Both the position numbers and the translations under genes were made by a program. Below are positions 18,054 through 26,135 of a stretch of DNA of 64,000 nt, in pieces (the first letter of the stretch is position 1; each line of letters starts with the position of its first letter). The stretch comes from Providencia alcalifaciens. GTDB lineage: Bacteria; Pseudomonadota; Gammaproteobacteria; Enterobacterales; Enterobacteriaceae. The notes below the pieces were generated by a model. The model did no database searches. It saw only the letters and a list, made by a program, of their open reading frames with translations, and was not told the origin of the DNA. Location of the stretch: positions 186,001 through 250,000 of the forward strand of contig NZ_CP084296.1 of assembly GCF_020271745.1 (NCBI RefSeq), written 5' to 3'.

Positions 18054-18190
18054 AAACAAAAACCAAAAAACGAATACTAATAATAAACTCTTAGTATTCT
18101 AGTCGTGAATGCGCCCATATCGCTATAGGAATAAGAGTAAATACGAAGAAAAAAGCAGAAAATTAACAATTCCCATCGGAATTAAGAATG

Positions 18191-18227
18191 AAAAAACCGC
18201 AGACACTTATTTCAGTCTCTGCGGTTT
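18191..18227 (-). terminator. terminator of yceJ-yceI
   Basis: A 10-bp stem AAACCGCAGA / TCTGCGGTTT (18194-18203 with 18218-18227) with a T-run on the minus strand. Confidence 0.85.
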
Positions 18228-18263
18228 TGAAAAATCGAAGGAAAAGCATTCGAAAAATGCGAA

Positions 18264-18842
18264 TTACTTAACTTGAACACCTTCAACAGACAGCATTAAT
18301 TCAACTTCTTGCGATTTAGGACCTAAATCAGATTTGATATTAAACTCTTTCAGTTTAATGTTCCCTTTCGCTTCGAAGCCTGCGCGGTAACCACCCCAAG
18401 GATCTTTACCTTCACCTGTTAATTTCGCATCCAAAGTGATTGGCTTCGTCACGCCGTTTAAGGTGAAGTCCCCTGTTACGAGGTATTTGTCACCCTCTTT
18501 TTTCACTTCTGTAGATACAAATTTTGCTTCTGGGAATTTTGCTGCATTTAAGAAATCTGGGCTACGTAAATGCTTATCACGCTCTGCGTGGTTAGTGTCG
18601 ATGCTGCCAGTTTTAATCGTCACTTCAACTTTATCTTTCGCCGGATCTTTCGCGTCGTAAGTAAAGTTACCATCAAAATCTTTAAAGCTACCGTATAACC
18701 AGCTGTAGCCTAAATGTTGAATACGAAATTCAATAAATGCGTGTTGGCCTTGTTTATCGAATGTGTAAGTTTCTGCAAAAGCAGAGCCGGCTGTTAATAA
18801 CAAAGCACCAGATGCAAGACCTAAAATAGATTTTTTTAACAT
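18264..18842 (-). CDS. yceI: YceI-family periplasmic protein
   Basis: 192 aa with a signal peptide (cleaved after ...GSAFA). It is very similar to E. coli YceI ([39 protein letters not shown]-like segment). The fold is a lipocalin-like barrel that binds a polyisoprenoid. GTG 18854 is in frame, but ATG 18842 follows GGAGAGAG and gives the family N-terminus. It follows yceJ by 13 nt. Confidence 0.95.
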   Translation of the reverse strand: MLKKSILGLASGALLLTAGSAFAETYTFDKQGQHAFIEFRIQHLGYSWLYGSFKDFDGNFTYDAKDPAKDKVEVTIKTGSIDTNHAERDKHLRSPDFLNAAKFPEAKFVSTEVKKEGDKYLVTGDFTLNGVTKPITLDAKLTGEGKDPWGGYRAGFEAKGNIKLKEFNIKSDLGPKSQEVELMLSVEGVQVK

Positions 18843-18855
18843 AACTCTCTCCACG

Positions 18856-19413
18856 TTATTTATCGGGGTTAAAACCCAGCATTCTTTTTAAAGTAATATC
18901 ACCATCAAAGAAATGGTGTTTTAAAGCTGCAAATGCATGCAGAACAGATAACAAAACAACAGCCCAAGCTAAATAAAGATGAATTTCACCTGCTGTATCC
19001 GCTTGTTCTGCTGCACCTGTAAATAATGCAGGCACGTCAAACCAACCAAATACACTTATTGCTTGTCCATCCGCGGTTGAAATTAAATAACCGCTGATCA
19101 AAATAGAGAATAAAATAATATAAATTAAAATCTGAACCGTAATTGAAGCAAATTTCGTTAATTTGCTATAGCTCGATAACGGCTTAGGTGGTGGAGAAAT
19201 CCATCGCCAAACCACACGAAAAAGCATGATAAAGAATAGCAACATTCCTATGCTTTTATGTATTTCAGGGGCTTGATGATACCAGGTGTCATAATAGCCT
19301 AATGACACCATCCATAAGCCTAATGCAAACATTCCATATACGACAATTGCGACCAACCAATGAATGAGCAGCGAAAGGTGCCCATAACGAGTTGTGTTAT
19401 TTTTCCATTGCAT
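18856..19413 (-). CDS. yceJ: cytochrome b561 family protein YceJ
   Basis: 185 aa, four membrane helices with haem-ligand histidines ([25 protein letters not shown]). First gene of the yceJ-yceI pair, as in E. coli. It is a di-haem b-type membrane cytochrome; its physiological partner is unknown. Confidence 0.93.
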   Translation of the reverse strand: MQWKNNTTRYGHLSLLIHWLVAIVVYGMFALGLWMVSLGYYDTWYHQAPEIHKSIGMLLFFIMLFRVVWRWISPPPKPLSSYSKLTKFASITVQILIYIILFSILISGYLISTADGQAISVFGWFDVPALFTGAAEQADTAGEIHLYLAWAVVLLSVLHAFAALKHHFFDGDITLKRMLGFNPDK

Positions 19414-19840
19414 AGTTTAAAAACCATATAGTTTTAAAGGTAATTACTTGTTTTACCAAGAGGGAATAATCATAAGGTTAATCTGGCTTTATTCCTATCC
19501 TAAAGTTAAACAAATATTTTGTCGAAGATATTCAAATAGTATCATCATCATGATAAAAAAGAGGTAATTTTTATTATTACAAGCGTAAAGCTTTAATAAA
19601 GAATATTCTATTTATGTAAATAGATTACACCTAATAGATTGTAGAATTATTTAACCTGCTGTTTTTCTTATTACCTATCTTAATATGATAGAGAAATTTG
19701 TTATAAATATAGTTCAGCTTTTCTAAAATAGGTAGGTGATATTTTTATTTCAATGAATAAATTAACCTAATTTTTTCTATTCCTGCTAAATTGATACTCT
19801 GCCTATGAGTTATTTTTTCTTCATTCTTAGAGGCTAGCGT
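19414..19840. other. intergenic, yceJ promoter side
   Basis: AT-rich, no ORF. It should contain the yceJ promoter and the remains of a promoter for the broken GST gene (TTGATACTC near 19790). Confidence 0.35.
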
Positions 19841-20045
19841 ATGTATACATTATGGATTGCCAACAAAAATTATTCCTCATGGTCTCTAAAAGTTTGTCTC
19901 CTGTTAAAAACATGGCAAACCCTTTTCAAGAGAATATTTGCTTCTTCGAAAATGGCAAAAGTAGCCACGAAAAATTTAGCCGTCTATCCAACACTAATTT
20001 TCAAAAAAACGTCAAAATAGGGTTAGCAATAACCCTATTGTTCTA
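19841..20045 (+). pseudogene. remnant of a glutathione S-transferase gene (N-terminal part)
   Basis: ATG 19841 opens with MYTLWIANKNYSSWSLK, the thioredoxin-fold start of a GST. The match then jumps to the +2 frame, which reads NPFQENICFFENGKSSHEKF, the normal GST continuation. The first frame ends at TAG 20018-20020 and the second at about 20045. At least one frameshift is present and the whole C-terminal helical domain is missing. A small hairpin (20016-20039) follows. Confidence 0.75.
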
Positions 20046-20164
20046 AATATCTACCATCACGCTGTTTTGATTACTAAAAAAACATCTGCACGGGCATCAA
20101 AATTGATTTTTGAGCAATCCGAACAAAAAACAGACCTAACCTGCTTATTTTAGTGGCAAATCAC

Positions 20165-20785
20165 CTACAGACTTTCATCCCAAGGATCTGCGGTCATCAC
20201 ATCCCCCGTCGGGGTGTGCAGCGTCACTTGGTCATTTTTAAACCATTCCGCTAAAGAAAATCCGCCTTTCGGTGTTTCCACATGAATATCAATTGGGCAA
20301 TATGGCGTATTCGCTTTAATCGCAAATTGCGCAAAATCTTCTTTTTGCTGACGAGTTGGGCAGCGGATCACAACATCCAGATCGCAATCTGTCAGCATAC
20401 TTTGAATATCTGTCGCCAGTGTATAAGCGCAGCTACCCGTCACGCCCCATTTCCAAGGCCAATTGTGCTGAGAAATTAGTAACAAAACTTGGATAGGCGG
20501 TAACGCAATAAACATCGAACGTTGCAGCTCAATGGAATTCGATACTAAAGATTCCACATTCATAATGTGCGTAATCGCCGATTTTGAAATTTGGGTCGTC
20601 ACTCGCTGATGAGGCTTAATACCACGAATAGCCACAGTTAATTGATTTTCATCAGCTTTTTCTCGGTGTACAATAAGGGGGAGTTTACTATTCCACTGCG
20701 TTTGAACCCATTCCGGCAGAGTATCAAGAGGGACATCGTTATTACTACTGACCCAAACAAAATCATGGGGATTAATTATTTGCAT
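20165..20785 (-). CDS. mdcG: MdcG-like phosphoribosyl-dephospho-CoA transferase (orphan)
   Basis: 206 aa. It resembles malonate decarboxylase holo-ACP synthase MdcG: an N-terminal part with AIRGIKPHQR and a C-terminal nucleotidyltransferase part with GSCAYTLATD and CDLDVVIRC (metal-binding D-x-D). MdcG attaches the 2'-phosphoribosyl-dephospho-CoA prosthetic group to the malonate decarboxylase carrier protein. No mdcABCDE genes are in the window, so it is an orphan here. GGAAG precedes the ATG. Confidence 0.75.
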   Translation of the reverse strand: MQIINPHDFVWVSSNNDVPLDTLPEWVQTQWNSKLPLIVHREKADENQLTVAIRGIKPHQRVTTQISKSAITHIMNVESLVSNSIELQRSMFIALPPIQVLLLISQHNWPWKWGVTGSCAYTLATDIQSMLTDCDLDVVIRCPTRQQKEDFAQFAIKANTPYCPIDIHVETPKGGFSLAEWFKNDQVTLHTPTGDVMTADPWDESL

Positions 20786-21008
20786 TTATTCTTCCTTATC
20801 ATGACGACAAATTGCTCTCGCTCTGCGCTATTATGCATTTTTTCAGATAGATGAATACATTCACGCATAATCAACATCTTTATTTGTACCATCAAAAACA
20901 AAGATTCATACGTTATTGAAGGGGAAATTTATCTTCAAACAGCAGTATGTTATCATGGAATATTCTTAATAATTAAATGGTTATATAACGAATTTTGAGC
21001 ATCATAAT

Positions 21009-21986
21009 ATGAAGAAAATCCCTGCCATCCATGACGGAATTCTGTTCAGTAGCTGCTTAGTTTTAAGTGCCCTCACTGCACTCGCACTGATCGATGTTCA
21101 GGCCGCCATGTGGGCAGCATTTTCGACGCTCTACTCATTTAACCTATTTAACGCAGCTAAAGAATATAAAAATTACTTCTATACTGCTTTTTGGCTATCC
21201 ATGATTTTAGTCGCTATCTATATTGGCGATACGCTACGTTTAGGCACTGGGTTTTATATTTATCTGGCTATATTTTCATTTATCTATTATCAGCTCTATG
21301 GCACAGATCCTGTCATGGACTTAACCATGAAATTCATGATTATCATGTCCACCATTGGCACAATCTTGCCTGAAGTGTCAAAAAGCCTGACCTTAGGTTT
21401 TTTAATTGGTAGTGGCGTCACCTTGCTCACCTATTATTTTCTCAGTCATAAAATGACTCGCCATTCCATTATTACGCCACTTTCCGTGGAAAAAAATTTA
21501 TTTACCCTACGTAAAAATATTATCCCACGGTCAATGACCTATGCCATTGGATTACTATTAACTTTGGCTATTCCTCGGATGATAGACTTAGGGCATTTCT
21601 ATTGGACATTGCTGACTTTCGTTTTTGTATTACACCCAAAATCTGAAAGTATTGTGCACATTACACTGCAACGGGTGGCAGGTAGCTTAATTTCCGTGTT
21701 ATTCCTATTCCTATTATTTAATACCCCGTTGATGCCTTATATTGGTCTAGTGGCTATTTTAGTTTTCGCCTTTTTGCTGCCAATGAGTTTTCATCACGGC
21801 TATACCTTTATGACTTTTGTCGTCACCAGTCTAATCCTCTCGGTTCTTGAACAAGTGGTTTATTGGCATCACCCTGTCTATACCTTACTATTTGACCGAG
21901 TTCTTGAAACTGCCTTAGGTGGCGCTATCGCTATCATTACCAGTATTATCTTGAAACTGTTTAGAGAAAAAAAACCGGAAAGCTAA
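21009..21986 (+). CDS. FUSC-family inner-membrane protein
   Basis: 325 aa, about ten hydrophobic segments arranged as two similar halves. The second half has the FUSC-type pattern (FYWTLLTFVFVLHPKSE, then LQRVAGSLISV). Members include aromatic acid and fusaric acid efflux proteins, but the large soluble domain of AaeB-type pumps is absent. There is no periplasmic adaptor neighbour. The substrate is unknown. Single gene. Confidence 0.75.
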   Translation: MKKIPAIHDGILFSSCLVLSALTALALIDVQAAMWAAFSTLYSFNLFNAAKEYKNYFYTAFWLSMILVAIYIGDTLRLGTGFYIYLAIFSFIYYQLYGTDPVMDLTMKFMIIMSTIGTILPEVSKSLTLGFLIGSGVTLLTYYFLSHKMTRHSIITPLSVEKNLFTLRKNIIPRSMTYAIGLLLTLAIPRMIDLGHFYWTLLTFVFVLHPKSESIVHITLQRVAGSLISVLFLFLLFNTPLMPYIGLVAILVFAFLLPMSFHHGYTFMTFVVTSLILSVLEQVVYWHHPVYTLLFDRVLETALGGAIAIITSIILKLFREKKPES

Positions 21987-22060
21987 CGCGATTCAGAGGG
22001 ATAGCGCTAACCATCCAGACTTTGTTTATATTTTTATCATGTTGATATCTCATTTAAGCT

Positions 22061-22500
22061 CTCCCCTACTTCACCATGATTAATGGCCCATTTCCTCCAT
22101 CTGGGTGCTCGCCGTAATACAACGATGGCAAGAAACGGCTACGTAATGCAAAACCAATCGAAGAGCAAACTACGCCGAAAATATCCCCTACTTTATGGCT
22201 TTTTCATGAGCTGAAGCCTCAAAAAAGGTAAACCACCATACTAACATTCGACCTTTACAACCCTGTAAATCTGTACGAACAGCAATTGTTAATAACCCAT
22301 TTTCATCACGCTCAATACCCATTTCCACGCGTAACGGATGTGGAAGTAACAACTAATTTATATCGTCAGCTGCCCATGTTTGATTAGAAAAATACCAATA
22401 AAACGGTATTGAGCGCAGCCACCAATGACTCAATCAATGGTTAACCCGCCATGCGCAAGACATAGCGATCCAATAGCATGATTTCGTCATTATCAGCGAT
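22061..22500 (-). pseudogene. decayed DAPG-hydrolase (PhlG-like) gene
   Basis: The minus strand reads WWLRSIPFYWYFSNQTWAAD, a stop, LLLPHPLRVEMGIERDENG, then TIAVRTDLQGCKGRMLVWWF, then TFFEASAHEK and another stop. After a shift, GFALRSRFL and YYGEHPDGGNGPLIM follow. The G-C-x-G-R-M-L-x-W-W-F and H-motif pattern is that of 2,4-diacetylphloroglucinol hydrolase-like proteins. Several stops and frame changes show that it is non-functional. The 5' limit is uncertain. Confidence 0.6.
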
Positions 22501-22712
22501 TTGATCCTCTCTATGACGATAGCTGAACCATTACGACAAGTTTCATAGGACTTTTCCGTGGGGCTGTCCCCCGAATTTCAGTAAAGGGCCTCCCATGTGA
22601 TTGATTTTTTTGCTCTAGAGTTTAGATAAAAAATAACTAAATAAATTTTCATGCTCTATACTTTCATTAATATTCATCAAGCCTGACAAATGAAAGGCTG
22701 CTGGAGCTAAAC

Positions 22713-23354
22713 ATGAAAATATCGATTCTAGGAGCCACGGGTTTTGTTGGTAAGGCGTTGGTTTCTGAAGCCTTAATGCGTCACCATCAAGTCACTGCGA
22801 TTTCTCGTCACAGCAATCAACTTCCTCAACATGCTCATTTAATTGCTGAATCCGGAGATATTACGGATGTGGCATGGCTAACATCTCGGCTTAAAGGTCA
22901 AGATGTGGCACTTAGCGCATTTAATGGTGGATGGAGTAACCCTAACCTGTACCGCGATACTGTTGCTGGTAACCAAGCGATCTTAGAGGCCGTAAAAAAA
23001 GCAGGTATAAAACGATTTATTGTGGTTGGTGGTGCCGGATGCTTAGAAATCGCCCCTGGTGTCTTATTGCTCGATTCCCCCGATTTTCCAGCCAATATCT
23101 GGCCCGGAGCCCAAGCAGTCAAAGAATTTAAAACGACGTTGGAATCTCTCGATAGCTTAGATTGGACCTTTGTTTCTCCTGCCGCAATGCTTGAAGATGG
23201 CGCTCGGACAGAAACATTTCGCCTTGGCGGAAAACAGCTATTAATGAACGGAAATACCCCTGCAAAAATATCCGTTCAGGATTTAGCAGTGGCGATATTA
23301 GATGAGATAGAGCGCCCACAATTTATTCGTCAGCAGTTTACAGCTGCATATTAA
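22713..23354 (+). CDS. NAD(P)H-binding Rossmann protein (atypical SDR)
   Basis: 213 aa. N-terminal dinucleotide-binding motif GATGFVG (7-13), then IKRFIVVGGAGCLEIAPG and a late LDWTFVSPAAMLEDGART. This is the pattern of NmrA/YwnB-type atypical short-chain dehydrogenases, which act as NAD(P)H-flavin reductases or redox sensors. GGAG sits 6 nt before the ATG. Single gene next to a decayed one; role unknown. Confidence 0.85.
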   Translation: MKISILGATGFVGKALVSEALMRHHQVTAISRHSNQLPQHAHLIAESGDITDVAWLTSRLKGQDVALSAFNGGWSNPNLYRDTVAGNQAILEAVKKAGIKRFIVVGGAGCLEIAPGVLLLDSPDFPANIWPGAQAVKEFKTTLESLDSLDWTFVSPAAMLEDGARTETFRLGGKQLLMNGNTPAKISVQDLAVAILDEIERPQFIRQQFTAAY

Positions 23355-23907
23355 TATTGATAAATGGATCACGAATAAATCATGACTAAATGTATCTATT
23401 TATTTGTTTAACATAAAAAGTAATACAATCGTTAACGTTTAATAAATATTCGTATATTCCCGTATAAAAATATGACTATTTACTTATAAATTATTAAATT
23501 AGGACTGTTATTACTCGGATAAAGTTAAATTTATCCATCGATATAATTTAGATTTGTGCTTCATTAATTCACATTAAGACTAGAGTTTTATTTTATTTTT
23601 AGATGCGATAATTTTGATGAGCTTTATAAGATTATTTATAATAGGCAGTCATTGTATGTAAACAATAGTATGAAAGTATAATCCAAAAACCGTGTATTAT
23701 GCCTAAAAAAACAACCTATAGTAGTAAAACAGAGTATTAAGCCGGAAGAAACAACCTATAATGGTAAAACAGATAATCTCTTCCGGTCAGACGATTAAAT
23801 TCATGGTATCTCTTTTATCAAAACAGTCTCGAAAATAGAATTTTTTTACTTTCCTAGTGATAATTAACCTTTAAAAATAAATGATAAAAATATAACTCAC
23901 TGATATT
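23355..23907. other. AT-rich intergenic stretch
   Basis: No ORF is evident. Its only clear structure is the pair of direct repeats within a hairpin at 23708-23786. Confidence 0.35.
23708..23786. repeat. two direct repeats and an enclosing inverted repeat
   Basis: ACAACCTATAGTAGTAAAAC (from 23711) and ACAACCTATAATGGTAAAAC (from 23751) are 40 bp apart and differ at two positions. The second lies in the loop of an 8-bp inverted repeat CCGGAAGA / TCTTCCGG (23742-23749 with 23779-23786). They lie about 120 bp past the stop of the XRE gene and could be regulator sites. Confidence 0.6.
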
Positions 23908-24162
23908 TTAGTGAATTGTACTACGCACGCCACTATTTATGTTCACAACACCATATAAGAATGATGCGGGTTCCAAGTTAAATAAATACGCAAATTGAAA
24001 AAGAGAATCAACATCAATGCAGCTTTCTCCACTCTCGAAACGATTCATTTCATCCTCAGAGACACCAATTAAATCAGCTGCTTGCTGAAGACTCATTTTA
24101 TGACTCTCTCTTTGCATACGGATCTTAATCCCTAGCTTTTTCGCAATTTCATTTTCATTCAT
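23908..24162 (-). CDS. small XRE-family transcription regulator
   Basis: 84 aa, essentially one HTH_3/XRE domain (LGIKIRMQRESHKMSLQQAA, then LIGVSEDEMNRFESGES). Such proteins in Proteus and Providencia include the MrpJ group that links fimbriae and motility. Membership in that group is an inference. ATG 24162 follows AAAGGAG; the track-like extension to 24195 lacks a ribosome site. It stands in a gene-poor, AT-rich area. Confidence 0.85.
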   Translation of the reverse strand: MNENEIAKKLGIKIRMQRESHKMSLQQAADLIGVSEDEMNRFESGESCIDVDSLFQFAYLFNLEPASFLYGVVNINSGVRSTIH

Positions 24163-25128
24163 AAATACTCCTTTTACTATTAGATTGAATACCAATTATG
24201 AGGGCAGCTAAATTATCATCACACCAAGTTGAATTAATTGACTTATGTTAATAAAACACGACATACATCACATCATTTAGTGACATTCATAAATAGATAT
24301 CTTTCGCTTAAAACTGCAATAGATTGATTTTAATTACAAATAAAACCAATCATCCATGTAATATAAAAATAAAATCGTGATAGTAATCACATAAAAATCG
24401 GATTAATACCTGTGTATATTTACTTATCACGTCCATAAAATAATGAAGCAAAAATTTAATTACTCATTTAATGATGATTCACGGTATGGATATATTACAA
24501 AATCACAAAAACAATGATCAAGATTTATCTTAGATTTTTTCAAATAATGATAATTTACGTTTATATACTTAAGTTTATTCTTATATTTTATAATCATCTA
24601 CTAATGACATATTCACTTAAACAATAAGAAATATTCTATATAATACCTGACTAAATCATCTATCACTATCAGAATCATTTTTTATCATTTATTTAACTTT
24701 TCTCAAATAACCCATTTTGTTATACAACGTATGAATATTAAGGAATAACGATTGAACTATATCCCCACCAACTGAATCGAGTAACCTATTGAATATTTGC
24801 TTTAACCCCATTCATTTGTTAATTAATTTTGTTCTATTTGTATCAATACCATTGCGTTTGCATAACTACTCAGTTAACAAAAAATGCGTTGTGCCCTATC
24901 AAAAATTCAGCGTATTCCTAATACATTATCTCTGTTCAATAAGCTAACCACCCATCATTTAGAGTGTAAAAACCTGATTAAAACTTACCTAACTTCACAT
25001 TGCTTACAAAAAAGTTGTCAGTAGACATGCTATCCTATGTTCAATTACGATAAGTTTTATCTAACTTTAAATGCTCAGATTTGGCGCTTAAAATAACGCC
25101 TGTTGCAAAAGTGACTGGAAAGGTAACC
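24163..25128. other. AT-rich gene-free stretch
   Basis: About 950 bp with no convincing ORF, RNA gene or repeat. It must contain the promoter of the XRE gene on the left and of the Rob-like gene on the right. Confidence 0.4.
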
Positions 25129-26013
25129 ATGCTACAAGAAAGTGTTATCAGGGAAATCATTCTCTGGATCGAACAAAATTTAGAGTCGCGGCTCTCCCTT
25201 GATACCGTTGCTGATAAATCTGGATACACTAAATGGCACTTTCAACGATTATTTAAAACCCAAACAGGCCTCGCGTTAGGCGCGTATATTCGCGCTCGTC
25301 GTTTATCCTGTTCTGCGGTTGCTTTACGCTTAACGAGCGATAGCATCATGGATATTTCACTACGCTATCGTTTTGATTCACAACAAACTTTTTGTCGTGC
25401 ATTCAAGAAACAGTTTGGTGTAACGCCTTCAGAATATCGTAAACGCTCTGGCTGGCATATTGAAGGATTCTGCCTTCCTCTACGTGAAAGTAAAGAACTC
25501 GAAGCTCATGTGGAGTTAGTTGAATTAAAAGAGATCCATTTAATGGGTATGACGCATCGCTACACACAAGGCATTAATGAGTGGAACTTAAAAACAGAAG
25601 AATTACGACGCCAGTATTGGAAAAACTTTTTAGATAAAAACAAGATTGTTACCAAAAATTTGTATGCTGTCCACGGTGTCGATACAAGCTCCGATGAAGA
25701 AGGTCGCTTTCTCTACTCCACGGCATTTGATGAAAACGATCTTGACGTCATACTACCATTTACTAAAAAACTGATGGTTCCCGCTGGCAATTATTTGCAA
25801 ATTAAATTTATAGGTAGTTTGCAAGGCACTGACTATAACGACATTATTTATACCGCTTATGGAAAAGTACTGGCTGAGATGGATATAGCTCGCGGCTTAG
25901 GGGCTGATATCGAACATTATGTTTTAAAATCAACACCAACTTATGAAGACTTTGTTAGCCACCCTCATACTTACATCCAAGAACTGAATTACTATATTCC
26001 TGTGATTGCATAG
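25129..26013 (+). CDS. Rob-like AraC/XylS regulator with GyrI-like C-terminal domain
   Basis: 294 aa. Residues ~1-105 are a MarA/SoxS/Rob-type double HTH (SGYTKWHFQRLFKTQTGLAL, then YRFDSQQTFCRAFKKQFGVT). Residues ~120-294 form a GyrI-like ligand-binding domain as in Rob. Similarity to E. coli Rob is clear along the whole length. ATG 25129 has AAAGGT upstream; a frame extension to 25081 has no support. It probably activates efflux and stress genes. It could be rob itself or a paralogue. Confidence 0.85.
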   Translation: MLQESVIREIILWIEQNLESRLSLDTVADKSGYTKWHFQRLFKTQTGLALGAYIRARRLSCSAVALRLTSDSIMDISLRYRFDSQQTFCRAFKKQFGVTPSEYRKRSGWHIEGFCLPLRESKELEAHVELVELKEIHLMGMTHRYTQGINEWNLKTEELRRQYWKNFLDKNKIVTKNLYAVHGVDTSSDEEGRFLYSTAFDENDLDVILPFTKKLMVPAGNYLQIKFIGSLQGTDYNDIIYTAYGKVLAEMDIARGLGADIEHYVLKSTPTYEDFVSHPHTYIQELNYYIPVIA

Positions 26014-26081
26014 TTCCTGTGATTGCATAGTTCCTGTGATTGCATAGTTCCTGTGATTGCATAGTTCCTATTATCGCATAA
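25997..26081. repeat. 17-bp tandem repeat at the end of the Rob-like gene
   Basis: TTCCTGTGATTGCATAG is present four times in a row (25997-26064), then once in degenerate form (26065-26081). The first copy encodes the last residues and the TAG stop of the regulator. Confidence 0.92.
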
Positions 26082-26084
26082 AAA

Positions 26085-26114
26085 CTAACAACCCGCTTTT
26101 ACACGGGTTGTTAG
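26085..26114. terminator. bidirectional terminator
   Basis: Perfect 11-bp stem CTAACAACCCG / CGGGTTGTTAG (26085-26095 with 26104-26114). It has TTTTT after the stem on the minus strand, so it serves the TonB receptor gene and possibly the Rob-like gene too. Confidence 0.8.
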
Positions 26115-26135
26115 CTTAATTCAGTGCTGAATAAA

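Noticed and set aside
19852-20046. 64-codon ORF taken as an intact small gene
   Set aside because: Its second half is the out-of-frame continuation of the GST started at 19841; together they are one broken gene.
24543-24561. Fur-like sequence AATAATGATAAT in the gap before the Rob-like gene
   Set aside because: Only the left part matches the 19-bp consensus (about 12 positions), as expected by chance in such AT-rich DNA.
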